From positions 1,736,001 through 1,800,000 of the forward strand of contig JADLSH010000184.1 in the NCBI GenBank assembly GCA_016169945.1: a stretch of 64,000 bases of DNA. Direction: 5' to 3'. A model generated the notes under the pieces. It was not told the DNA's origin, made no database searches, and was given only the letters and a program-made list of their open reading frames with translations. The position numbers and the translations under genes were made by a program. The stretch's first letter is position 1. Each line of letters starts with the position of its first letter. The DNA comes from Trachythela sp. YZ-2020 (taxonomy: Eukaryota; Cnidaria; Anthozoa; Malacalcyonacea; Clavulariidae). Shown in pieces: positions 1 through 37,123 of the stretch.

Positions 1-785
1 CTATTGCGTTAAAAATGAAGCCGGTACTCAGCCATTATTAAGGAACCAACTGACAACTTTTTAGCGTGTAATGGTCGACACATTTATTGCTTATTTATTT
101 ATTTGATGCTTCATGTTTTAAAATAACGTAGTAATCTGATATTTTTTTGAGTTCGAGATTTTTTAAAAAAAGAAAGAGACAATTTTCCTTATTTTTGGTC
201 TTATTAGCGGATTTCTCAGTGGCGCCGTGGTCGTGGGGGCCATGGCCCCCCTATCGTCGAGATCCGTTGGAAAATTGGAAATTTGTTATGTTGTCGGAAT
301 CTTCGTGGTCAAGCATACCTGCATATACGAGCGACAATTTTACTTCTCTTCGTTGTTGGATAATGCGAAACATGTTTGAATAAAAAAATATATTGATGAA
401 TTGTGGGGAAATTGTGTTTGTCGGGAAAATGCTGCCCTTGGCCCCCCTAAAACATGGGACCACGACGCCCCTGGGATTTCTATTGTCTAGCACCAGTGAG
501 CAATAGGTTGCGCTATCCAGTCTACTTTTCAGGTCAGTGTGGATTTTACATTAGCTAGACCATAATACATCACGATTCAATATGGCGTCACTACTGTCGA
601 AATAGATCCATATCGTTCATTTCTTTTAATTCTACGATAAATGAAAATGTTTAGCATGGAAGTTCTATTTTGAAAAAGTGGCAGCACTGCCGGTCAATTT
701 TAAAATCCATCATGGCCACTTGTTGTGGTTACGGGATGTCCCAAACTTAGACGATCTTTATTGTTTAAATAAACCCTGTTTGGTC
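1..785. other. 5' flank of LRRC9, no gene seen
   Basis: I see no supported gene here; the short ORFs are uninterrupted by chance and lack family features. Positions of about 500-540 resemble one end of the inverted-repeat family also found near 12.47, 17.2-17.6 and 37.45 kb (shared motif around 'CAGTCTACTTTTCAGGTCAG'). The LRRC9 promoter and 5' UTR should lie within the last few hundred bases, but there is no convincing TATA box. Confidence 0.4.
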
Positions 786-28055
<27,270 letters not shown>

Positions 28056-28847
28056 AAGTTGAGCAGGAATGTTGACCAGGTAAAACGTTCTTCTACTCAG
28101 GCGCTTTCCGGGGCAGGAGCGTAGAAAGAGCCTGGGTACGAGTTTGGTTCTATGGTGATGCGTGGGGCGCTCGCGTGGAGCGCACGCAGTACCCGCGGAC
28201 GCGAGTTGGAGCTTGAGAGCAAGGTTGAGGTGAAATTGTTTGACACATCTACAACTACAGATCGTAACTGTATAACAACTGCTATCCTAAAGTGTCCCCA
28301 GGTAACATATAGTGTTCAATAGTGTAGCCGAATAACAGCCGTCACCCTAGAGTGTCCTCACATAACCCAGAGTGTACCCCCTTAAACGTGGATATTTGTG
28401 AATATATGTTTATAGGACTTGACATTTGGGGATAAATTTTTGTACATAAGATAAGTTGGTTATATCCTTATGTTGGTTAGGGTTAAGTTAGGGTTAGGTT
28501 TGGTTAGGTTAGGTGACCCTAACATTTAGCTTGACGTTTAAATGCATTGGTGCACGTAACATATGGATATAACCCAAAACTGTAGGTGGATAAATGTGGA
28601 TAGGTGAGGATAAATGTGGATAGGTGAGGATAAATGTGGATAGTTGTATATGGTGCATGGTCATAATTTATTAGTAGTGTATAAAGTGTACATGTATGGA
28701 TATTTGTGTATACATAGTTTTTATGCAATATATAGATGTTCTATTTTTAAACTTTGTCATGCTGTATTGGTGGCCTACGATTCGAACATAGACGGTAAAA
28801 GACAATTTGTTTGACAATAATCAATATGCACTAAAATCAGACCAAAA
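28056..28847. other. LRRC9 3' flank with short tandem repeats
   Basis: No gene seen. 28475-28515 has short telomere-like words (GTTAGGGTTA) that do not form an array. 28583-28640 has about three units of 'GATAAATGTGGATAGGTGAG'. I could not find a clear AATAAA for LRRC9. Confidence 0.5.
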
Positions 28848-29184
28848 GTCAAAATTCCCCTCACTAATTTACGGTAAAAACTATATCTGAGCGCTACAAT
28901 CATTAAACCAAAGAACATATTATGCTGCTTAAAGTGCTATAGTAATTATTGCGTCTGCCATCCAGTATATAAGTTAATCAAACTCTGATAGCAAAGTCAA
29001 TCAATGTATTTTTTAATGCATTTTAAATCAATACAAGAGTCAGGAATACTTTAATTATTGAATCAATGAGCGTATACTAAGGATACTATCGCTAAATATT
29101 ACAGCATCTAATTCAAATTATGGTAAATCAAATCATCAATGTCATTTTTAGCCAGTTCAAAAAGCAGCTAGTCAGAGCTATTGT
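28848..29184. repeat. Host repeat interrupted by a LINE (left part)
   Basis: About 335 bp closely matching 54669-55005 (e.g. 'GTCAAAATTCCCCT', 'TCAATACAAGAGTCA', 'TGAATCAATGAGCGTATACT', 'GCAGCTAGTCAGAGCTATTG'). After 29184 the match stops. It resumes at 34605-34690, while the 54.67-kb paralogue runs straight through. That paralogue is therefore an empty site for the 29185-34604 insertion. Confidence 0.85.
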
Positions 29185-29302
29185 ATAGATAGATAGATAA
29201 TTTATTAAGTTAAAACATTGCAGCATCAGTGCTGAATTGTGCATAAACTTTACAGAAAATTAGATAATTAGAAATACAACTATAATTTAGATCCTATAAG
29301 AT

Positions 29303-31030
29303 TAAGGGGAGGTTCTACCTAATATAGTCTAAAAATTGGAAAAAAATTTTTTTGCCTCAATCGGGAGTCTATACTTTCATTTGGCAGCTACAAAAATTTT
29401 AGCGCATATCTACTACGATTTTCGTGTTTTTGACAAGGTTATTTGGAAACGTTTTCTAAATCTACATATCGTTGCTATGGAAACCGAAACAAAATGATGT
29501 CCAAATTTTGTATTTTTTGGTTAATATATAATGGTTTTTTGCTAAATTTGACAGAAATGTACAAGAAGAGTCTACAAGCTCTTTGTTCAGCGGCTTCTAT
29601 TATAAACAATGCATTGTGGGGCTGCAAAATGTCGCTTGGCAAAGCATGTTCACCAACAACACTTCGCTACAATTTAGCATCGATATTTTCTGAGCAACTA
29701 AGCGTATTATAGTTATTCAAATGGTGGGGAAAAGAAAACGAAGTGCTTATCGTAAGGCAAGGAGAAGACTTGGGTTTCCTGGTGTGCAAAAACAATCTTG
29801 TTTTGACCGTCAAACTTCTTCAAACAACAACGTCAATAGTCGCCATTTCAGTGAATTGTCAGACAACAATATAAATGAAACTCAAGCAGCATTAGTGGAG
29901 AATCCGACACCCATAAGTGCATCAAGAAGAAAATTAAGCAAGAATAGAAGTCCTGATGCTGTGGATGGTCAAATTGATCAAATATCTGGTCCTAAATACA
30001 GGCTTGTTGATATTCAGAAATTGTCATCTGCTGTCTTTAACATTCATAAATGTGAAGAAGGTATAAAAAGTCTTGATGTATATAAATGATGTATACATTT
30101 CGATAATAATATAAACATCCTGTCTAAATCTGTCCGCTGTGCCGTTGCATCTTCTGTACTACAATTTCATAGTGGAGCTGTCTGCAGAGAAAATATAATG
30201 AGAAAGCTTCTAATTCCTGCTGGTGAACATACATGCAAAAGTTCGGCAGCAAAAGATAAGAAACGTTTAAGAACAGCTGATGTACGAGCAACTGAGAAAG
30301 AGAAAAAGCGCCGTCAGGGAGAACAATTGCTTCGTGTTAGACGAGAAGAAGCATTGAGAGAGGCTGAGGGCATAACTTATGAAGCTGGTGCCTTCTAAGA
30401 CTCTAAGTGGATGTAAAAACAGTCTGATAATCAACTTAGGCTGCCAAACACTAATAACTAAAGGCTACAATCTTAACACAAACTTTGAATGCCTTGTTCT
30501 CAAAAGTGCCATTTTGCGGTTGAGAAAGGATATCTCTTAAGCAATTTGATCAAATGATTTGAAATTTTCAGGATTTATGTATCTTACTGTGGTATTTGGG
30601 ATGAGTTGAGGTTTTTCATGTTTAATTTTTAAGCAAAGTTATTGCACAGTAATGGCAAGTGCGATGATACCTTAACTTTACATGCTCGTTAGTGGTGAAA
30701 TTTTTAAGATATCAAAAAATCCTCAACTCATCCCCACAATTACCTTTAGTTGTGTTTACAACTAAAAAGGGGCTTGATTTAGTACTGTCTGTAGCAAGAT
30801 ATCTTTTCTCAACTTGGAATTAGTATAAAACAGCATGTAGCCACTTTAATCACCTCGGTTGCCACTAGCAACGCATGGTAGCCCCTTAAATATATTTTTT
30901 AAGAATCTCCTGTTCATTTGCTATCTGCTGATATATAGTTTGCCATAGGTGTATTAAAAATTGTTGCCACAATTTAGCTTTTAAATATAGCAAGTTGTGA
31001 TCCTGAATAATAGGTAGAACCTCCCCTTAA
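29303..31030 (+). mobile_element. Kolobok-like DNA transposon, internally deleted
   Basis: Terminal inverted repeats of about 20 bp read 'TTAAGGGGAGGTTCTACCTA' at the left (29302-29321). The reverse complement is at the right (31011-31030). Both ends include TTAA, the target-site duplication of Kolobok and piggyBac elements; purine-rich GGGG termini favour Kolobok. The element is about 1.7 kb and holds the two ends of a transposase-type ORF (29721-30398). Inserted in the LINE 3' UTR. Confidence 0.75.
29721..30398 (+). pseudogene. Kolobok/'Mutator-like domain' transposase remnant
   Basis: Begins 'MVGKRKRSAYRKARRRLGFP', a basic N-terminus typical of cnidarian proteins with the Mutator-like transposase domain (PF20700-type). 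'KYRLVDIQKLSSAV' resembles the start of that domain. After an in-frame TGA (30087-30089) the same frame continues with 'NILSKSVRCAVASSVLQFHS' and ends in a basic tail '…GITYEAGAF', typical of the family C-terminus. The catalytic middle is absent, so this is an internally deleted copy. Family naming is from memory. Confidence 0.65.
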
Positions 31031-31203
31031 GATACAATATATACACAGCTAAAAATTGTTCATTTTAAAAGTGTTTTTTTTCTCCGAGTTACTAAATATA
31101 AAACTATTTTTTAATCTGTTTGTCTTGCATATGGCTACATTAAATTTGCGTCTGTTTCGAAGATTAACAAGAGATCTATTTGCTTCAGGCAGTAATTTAT
31201 ATA
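31031..31203 (-). pseudogene. LINE ORF2 C-terminus (distal piece)
   Basis: Encodes '…YKLLPEANRSLVNLRNRRK' followed by 'CKTNRLKNSFIFSN', the usual last residues of CR1/Jockey-type LINE proteins. Removing the pogo-like element and one TA joins it in frame to the piece at 34370-34604. The ORF ends near 31049. Confidence 0.8.
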
Positions 31204-31587
31204 CAGTCGAACCTCTATTAAGCGGCCCTCTATTAAGCGGCCACCCTCTATTAAACGGCCGCATATCAAAGTCCCAAAATATTTGTAATACAATTACTAT
31301 AAAATATCCCTCTATTAAACGGCCACCTCCATTAAACGGCCGCGGCCACCTATGAGCGGTCCCAAATGATGTTTTATATAAGTTATTACCTCTATTAAAC
31401 GGCCAGCTTGCACACTAAAAGTTGAGCTAATGTTTAATAATTTGCTTTATTTACTTAATAACACTTAAAACTAATGTTCAACACATGCCACTTGACACCT
31501 CGCTCAACTTTACAGGTCATTAAATTCAAAGCATTGTCAGCAGCAAAAGTGTCGGTGTTTGCGTTGCATAGAAACGCTCTATTACTT

Positions 31588-32173
31588 CGCCTCAAATCCC
31601 TCCTTTTTTAACTTTTCCTTTAGCCAACTGATTGAAAAGGCATCTCCTGTGAAATGAAATTCACAGGAATTTCAAACCATAGCCGCCACCTCTATTCACA
31701 CGCGTTCCTTTGACCACTGCTTTACCGGAGTTCGCCGCTCGTTTAAGAAACTTTGTGAGCCAGATTGCCATTAATTTTGGAACATGTCCAATGATTTCAA
31801 AGTCCTCCTTCATTTCATTCGGATGCGAGTATCGTTTTTCGGTAGATATATCATGACGACGTCGCATTGCACGTTGAACTGATCTAAGACTAAGATTTTC
31901 GTCCATTTCGTGCAAGCTTTCGCGAACAACTGCCACAGCATTAGAGTCCTCTTTGTTACTTGGTTCTCGCTTAAGATCATGTTCTTCTTCAACGTTTGGC
32001 ACCCAGATGTCCATATATGCATGATAGCCTCTGATAAACGAAATTACTTTAAATGTTTCCGTGGAGGACATTTCTATGCTATGTATTTCTGATCTTTTGG
32101 CTGGCAAAATTAAGACGTATACAGGTGTGAACGGAAATGAGTGTAGCATTACAGTTGGGAGGTAAAGCGCCAT
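31588..32173 (-). pseudogene. HIRAN-domain-like passenger ORF of the pogo element
   Basis: The open frame runs 32173-31661. The likely start is the internal Met at 32071 ('MSSTETFKVISFIRGYHAYM'). The pattern 'FIRGYH…REPSNKEDSNAVAVV…IIGHVPKLMAIWL…VNRGGGYGLKF' fits the HIRAN fold: a hydrophobic first strand, the N.xDxNAVxV core, then IGxVP. Reading ends at a stop at 31661, but a one-base shift gives 'CEFHFTGDAFSISWLKEKL', so the 3' part (31588-31661) is frameshifted. HIRAN domains bind 3' DNA ends in HLTF-type proteins; a role in transposition is speculation. Confidence 0.6.
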
Positions 32174-32192
32174 AACAATGTAAGGTATTCAA

Positions 32193-34071
32193 TTGGAAAT
32201 GTCTGAGTTGACGAGTACCGCATTTTGTCAAACGTGTGGTAGTGAAACAAATTACGAATGTTTGAGTTGCAGAAAAGCTGTATGTAACAGGTCAGCTACC
32301 TGTTCCACTGCCGCTCCTGAAGAGACACCTGGTTGGAAAGCTGGCTCAAGTGTGTCCTTTTGTCATTCTTGCAAAGATGCAACCGAGAACATAAAAGAAC
32401 AGGCAACATGTAAAGCTGGTGTTAAAACAAAGCTGAAGACCGGCCACAGTAACAGCCGTCCAACCGATCGCTGCTCAACCTTCACGAACAAGCGCAAATG
32501 TCTTGACCTGTCTGAAAAAGTTGCCGTAATCAGATTTGCTAAAGATCACCCTGATCTCGGAGCCAGAAAAATAGCAGAACACTTTCAAACTGGAAGAACA
32601 CAGATCCAAACCATCATAAAAAACAAGGCATCTATACTTGCTTTGCACGAAAGCACTGATGAACGAAGTCAGCAAAAGCGACAGCGCACAGCCAAATATT
32701 CGGATGTGAACAAACCCGTGTGGGAGTGGTACACCATGTGTAGAAACTCTAACATACCAGTTTCCGGACCAATGCTTCAAGAAGAGGCCCTAGTAATAGC
32801 AGAAAGGCTAGAAATGATAGGTTTTACAGCATCAAATGGTTGGCTGGAAAAATTCAAGAAACAACATAACATATGCAATATGACCGTTGCAGGCTTAGAG
32901 TGAGGCGTGAGACCGGAAACAGTTGAAAGCTGGAGTGAAAGGGCAGGAGAAATCACCAGAGGATGGAAGGAAGAAGATGTGTGGAACATGGATGAAACTG
33001 GAAGTTTTTGGCGTGGTCTTCCTGAGAAGACTCTCAGCGAAAGAGGAAAAAGATGCAGTGGCGGCAAAAACGCAAGATGCGCATCACGTGGGCATTTTTG
33101 TTAATGCCGCAGGGGATAAGGAAGATCCCATTGTTATCGGAAGTCTGCAAAACCGCGATGCTTCAAGCATTTAAAGGACAACACGCGTCCGTCCAAATGC
33201 AACTCTTTTTCAAATGCCAAAGCCTGGATGAACACGGGTATTATGACTGAAGTTTTGTCAAAACTTAATCGTCAATTGAAGCGAAAGAACAGACGTATTT
33301 TGCTGTTTATGGATAATGCCCTTGTCATCCACAAAGCTTGAAGGACAGCTTTTCGAACATAAACATTGTGTTTTGCCAAAGAATACCACATCCAAGACTC
33401 AACCACTGGACGCTGGTATCATTGCCAACTGGAAAGTTAAGTACAAAAGCGATTGCTTCGCTATGTATGTGGTCAAGTCGACGGGTCCAAGAGTGCGAGC
33501 GACATTGTGAAATCTGTGAATCTTCTTATGTCCATCGAATGGGAAGACAGGCTTGGGACGAAGTGTCCTCTGATACAATCCAAAGATGCTTCAAGAAGAC
33601 GGGATTGTCTCCGCAAGAAATCGCTATCGAAGACGATCCCTTTGAAGGAGAGGAACTGCAAGATCTTCAGGAACTTCTGAGCAGATTCGAAGTGCCTTGT
33701 ACTGCAGAAGAGTACATATCGACCGAAGACGATCTTGAAGTTTGTCCTGGCTACATCGACAATTCTGACCCGAACTGGAGGAAGTTGTTCGCGAGGAATT
33801 GCTGGGAGACAATCTTAATGATTTATCCGCTTCGTCAGATACAGCGAACTCAGTAAGCGATGACGAATATGACAGAGATTTACAAGAACCTGAACTGGAG
33901 TCGTTGACGGAGGCAATTGGGCATGCTGAGGATCTGCGAAATTTTGCAATTTATAACGGATATGAGGAGCTAGCTCAATCAATATCTAAGACAAATGATT
34001 TGCTCTGTGCTTTGAAACTCAATGCACCGCGGCGACAAATGCAGATTAAGGACTATTTTAAGCCAACATAG
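32193..34071 (+). pseudogene. pogo/Tigger-like transposase, frameshifted
   Basis: The N-terminus is a Cys-rich module (CQTC…CLSC…CSTA…CHSC) that could bind zinc. A Psq/CENP-B-type helix-turn-helix follows ('LSEKVAVIRFAKDHPDLGAR'), then a Tc5/CENP-B second HTH ('SNGWLEKFKKQHNI'). The DDE domain has its first Asp in 'VWNMDETGSFW', second in 'LLFMDNA' and third in 'QPLDAGIIANWK'. The C-terminus ends 'MQIKDYFKPT'. Defects are an in-frame TGA at 32901-32903 and several frame changes between about 33050 and 33820. It is therefore inactive but young enough that all domains are readable. Confidence 0.85.
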
Positions 34072-34369
34072 ACTGCTAATAGTAAACGTATATGGTCGAA
34101 CATATTGCACTTTTCCAAATTTAAGTTGTTAGTCTTTTGCTACCGCTTTGTGTAGTTCTTGGACCAAGTTTGAAAACTCTTTTGTTAACAATTACTTCTT
34201 GATCTTTCTAAAATCTACTTATTACTGTCATCGGTGATTTATGATTGAATAAATAGACATTTGACCACGCCCAAGGCCTAATTATTGCGTACCTCTATTT
34301 AGCGGCCACCTCTATTAAGCGGCCACAAAGCCGATCCCCGAGGGTGGCCGCTTAATAGAGGTTCGACTG

Positions 34370-34604
34370 TAGTTTGTGATTAGGGTCGCAACATATTTCT
34401 TCAAAGAGATTTGTTGTTAGGGTGTCTCTACGGTCACATAAGGATGGTAGGTCACACATTTCAAGGGCATCTGCATAACTAGCGAAAGGGTAAACAATTC
34501 GCAATGCGCGTTTCTGTATTCTTTCCAATTCAATCGAAAGGTACTTAGACAGACCATTGTGGAATACGGGGCAAGCGTACTCTGTAATAGGTCGAATGCA
34601 GGTG
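34370..34604 (-). pseudogene. LINE reverse transcriptase C-terminal piece (proximal)
   Basis: Encodes 'CIRPITEYACPVFHNGLSKY', then 'LERIQKRALRIVYP' and 'LCDRRDTLTTNLF', which are hallmarks of the region after the RT domain in CR1/Jockey-like LINEs. The 5' break at 34604 is the LINE truncation point. The 3' break at 34370 is the pogo insertion. Confidence 0.85.
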
Positions 34605-34700
34605 GCGTTCGTACCAATTTGGTTCATATACCTCATTTGGTTCAATACCAATTGGTTCATATATCTCACAGTATTTGTCCAGTGTATCCAAGAACAGCCT
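34605..34700. repeat. Host repeat (right part, after the LINE)
   Basis: 'GCGTTCGTACCAATTT', 'GGTTCATATATCTCACAGTA' and 'TTGTCCAGTGTATCCAAG' match 55007-55062. This copy carries an internal ~25-bp duplication of 'TTGGTTCATATA.CTCA'. Confidence 0.8.
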
Positions 34701-34748
34701 ATAGCCAGTTTTTTACGTGAAAACAAATCCTGGGAGGCGCTTTTAAGG

Positions 34749-34906
34749 AAACGCAAATTTACGCATTCAGCTAATTTATAGAGATCCGTGGCTAAGCTCG
34801 CGACCTCCCCACTACCCCCGCGTTTCGCGACCTCCCCAAGCACCCCCGCGCGCTCGCTCAGCTTAGCCATTGATCTCTATAAATTAGCTGAATGTGTAAA
34901 ATTTCT
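34749..34906. mobile_element. Small fold-back (~155 bp)
   Basis: Arms 'AAATTTACGCATTCAGCTAA' / 'TTAGCTGAATGTGTAAAATT' and 'TTTATAGAGATC' / 'GATCTCTATAAA' enclose a C-rich centre (GCGACCTCCCCA repeated). Confidence 0.8.
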
Positions 34907-35192
34907 TTTCCTGAAAAGCGCTGGGTATGAGGCTGGAGGGTGTCACAAACTTGCACTCCCCCGGTCACCCAAGTCATCCGCACAAAACGCATGCAATTTT
35001 CTTGTCAATCTTGTATGCACTTTATAGAATACTTGCGCATTTTGAGATACGTACTAATTGTGTTTTAACCAGATCAATATTAAACGCATCAAGGAAACGG
35101 TACGATAAATGCAATACGAACGAGAAACGTACAAATCATGCTGATATTCGTCACGCACTATGTAAAATATTCGACATACTTCAGTCTATATG

Positions 35193-36400
35193 AGAGTATT
35201 ATATTTCCAACAACAAACATTGCTCCTTCAAGACTTGACGATCGTAAAGCGCATCGCTCTAAAACATCTATACTCTGCAATACTTTGAGCGAACCATACG
35301 TGGGTATTTATTTGTATTTGTGAGAAACTAAAGAAAATAAGTGTTGAATGATAATTCAGACATAAACGCGCAATAACGAACTAATAAATATATTAGAGTT
35401 CAAGGGTCAGCTGTCACATATTCTTGATAATTTATGTTACACTGTATTAAAACGGGTCAAGTTTTTACAAGAAAACCGAAGAGCTTAGTTCTCCCTACGT
35501 CTTGCAATATTTTAAGATGATCCTATAGCACTTCGATTTGATCCAAACGCTTGAACAGACTCCATATCAGTATTCAGCGAGACGCATTCCTGACGACAAA
35601 TAATATGAGGGATATTATATTTCCAACAACAAACATTGCGCCTTCAACCACAGGCGGCCCAATCTTGGGTAGAGTTGTATTTATAGTATACTATATAAAG
35701 ATTGTATTATGGTAAAAATATGTGATGAAAATATATATTTAAATAAAATTTACTTGCCTAACTTGTTGTTTGTGTTCTCCTTTTATCCCTACTTTGTTGA
35801 GCTATGAATTCATCGAAAGTTTTTGCTTGATGCCTGCGCCCTGCGGTCGACGCCGAATACTTAAAGCAAAAACTTTCGATGAATTCATAGCTCAACAAAG
35901 TAGGGATAAAAGGAGAACACAAACAACAAGTTAGGCAAGTAAATTTTATTTAAAATATATATTTTCATCACATATTTTTACCATAATACAATCTTTATAT
36001 AGTATACTATAAATACAACTCTACCCAAGATTGGGCCGCCTGTGCGTCAACACTTCATTCGGCGCATCGCTCTAAAACAGTAAAACATCTATACTCTACA
36101 ATAGTTTGAGCGAACGTACCATGCGTGGGTATTTATTTGTATTTGTGGGAAACTAAAGAGAGACTAGATATTAGTGTTGAATATAATTGAGACATAAACG
36201 CGCAATAACGCGGAGCTCTATTTATTAGAGTTCAAGAGTCAGCTATCACATATTCTTGATAATTATTACACTGTAAACAGGTCAAGTTTTTATAAGAAAA
36301 CCGAAGACGCTAGTTCTCTCTACATCTTGCAATATTTTAAGATGATCCTATAGCTCCTCATTATTATACTTCGATCCACTCAAACGCTTGAACAGACTCG
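35193..36400. repeat. Direct duplication (~380-bp unit), second copy interrupted by a palindrome
   Basis: Copy 1 is 35193-35575. Copy 2 begins at 35606, is interrupted at about 35651-36045, and resumes to 36400. Shared words include 'TATTTCCAACAACAAACATT', 'GCGCATCGCTCTAAAAC', 'GACATAAACGCGCAATAACG' and 'CCAAACGCTTGAACAGACTC'/'TCAAACGCTTGAACAGACTC'. No ORF is supported. Confidence 0.82.
35651..36045. mobile_element. Large near-perfect palindrome (~180-bp arms)
   Basis: The left arm starts 'CACAGGCGGCCCAATCTTGG' and the right arm ends with its reverse complement. The arms meet at a ~30-bp centre around 35838-35866 ('CTTGATGCCTGCGCCCTGC'). The arms are nearly identical, so either the inversion is young or the arms are kept alike by gene conversion. 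Inserted in the second copy of a direct duplication. Confidence 0.88.
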
Positions 36401-36589
36401 ACTTTAAATAAAATATTCGACGACAAGGCAACCTGGTAGAAGACAAGGTCACAGAATACAACGTGCCAGCAAAACATGCGCAGTTGAGCAGCTGCTTCTC
36501 AGGCGTTTGCCTGATGACTGCCCCCCCGTTCCCCCCCGGTTTGCTAAAATGAAAAACATTAAATTGTTATATATATGTATAGGTTATCG

Positions 36590-36730
36590 TGCGATGGCGA
36601 GTACAATTAGGGATTAATAGTACGAGTGATGTTTGGAAATTTTGCCAAAATTGGGCGAGTCCAATTTGGCAAAATTTTCAAACATCAACATCACTATTAA
36701 TCCCTAATTGTACGAGCAACATCGCATGAT
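36590..36730. repeat. Fold-back (~140 bp)
   Basis: 'CAATTAGGGATTAATAGT' and 'GATGTTTGGAAATTTTGCCA' are mirrored by 'TGGCAAAATTTTCAAACATC' and 'ACTATTAATCCCTAATTG'. The centre is near 36655. Confidence 0.85.
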
Positions 36731-36738
36731 TACTTGTT

Positions 36739-36877
36739 TATTATTAGCATGACAAAATTTCCGCCATTTTGTTTGTTTTGGGAAAATCATTAATTGCACT
36801 GCAATACAATTAATGAAATAATTGTACTCCTCTCAACCAATCAGCATCCAGTAATTTTGTCATGCTAATAATAAATC
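36739..36877. repeat. Inverted repeat (22-bp arms)
   Basis: 'TTATTATTAGCATGACAAAA' near 36739 and its reverse complement near 36856 flank about 95 bp with 'CCGCCATTTTG' and 'CAACCAATCAGCATCCAG'. Looks like a small MITE. Confidence 0.75.
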
Positions 36878-36941
36878 TGGTAAATTATTATGAATTTGCC
36901 CTGTGAAAAAGGCAGGATCATCACAGGTAATCATCAAGATC

Positions 36942-36947
36942 TTTATT
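36942..36947 (-). promoter_or_regulatory. Candidate AATAAA poly(A) signal of the lectin gene
   Basis: TTTATT on the plus strand is AATAAA on the minus strand, about 180 bp beyond the lectin stop codon. It is the nearest match on the correct side. Confidence 0.45.
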
Positions 36948-37123
36948 TTGAAAACGCTTAATTAACTACAACCAGCGATGCATATGACAGGCTGGTAAAT
37001 TCTACAAATTACGAAGTCCAATAATATGATATCATACCATACGTTATAATCCAATAATATAAAGCCAAAGTGAACTTATATGTAGTTCAAAAGCAATGGT
37101 GCTGCCAGATAACACGAAACAGG

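Larger units (their letters stand above)
31204..34369 (+). mobile_element. pogo/Tigger-like transposon with HIRAN-like passenger ORF
   Basis: Terminal inverted repeats start 'CAGTCGAACCTCTATTAAGC' at 31204 and end with the reverse complement at 34369. TA dinucleotides flank both ends (31202-31203 and 34370-34371). 'CTCTATTAA.CGGCC' is repeated several times inside both termini. The element is 3.17 kb and contains a transposase remnant (32193-34071, plus) and a divergent ORF (31588-32173, minus). Confidence 0.85.
29185..34604 (-). mobile_element. 5'-truncated LINE (CR1/Jockey-like) carrying two nested DNA transposons
   Basis: LINE sequence remains in three pieces: 34604-34370 (reverse transcriptase C-terminal part), 31203-31031 (end of ORF and start of 3' UTR) and 29302-29185 (end of 3' UTR). 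It finishes in a short TATC microsatellite tail at 29185-29200, as many CR1/RTE-like LINEs do. The pieces are separated by the pogo-like element (31204-34369) and the Kolobok-like element (29303-31030). The outer borders come from the empty-site paralogue at 55005/55007. I saw no clear target-site duplication. Confidence 0.8.

Noticed and set aside
28475..28515. Telomeric TTAGGG array
   Set aside because: Only a few irregular GTTAGGGTTA words are present, not a true array.
34352..34870. Intact 172-codon minus-strand gene
   Set aside because: It is a chimera: LINE fragment (34370-34604) plus read-through of the host repeat and a fold-back; the first half has no homologous pattern.
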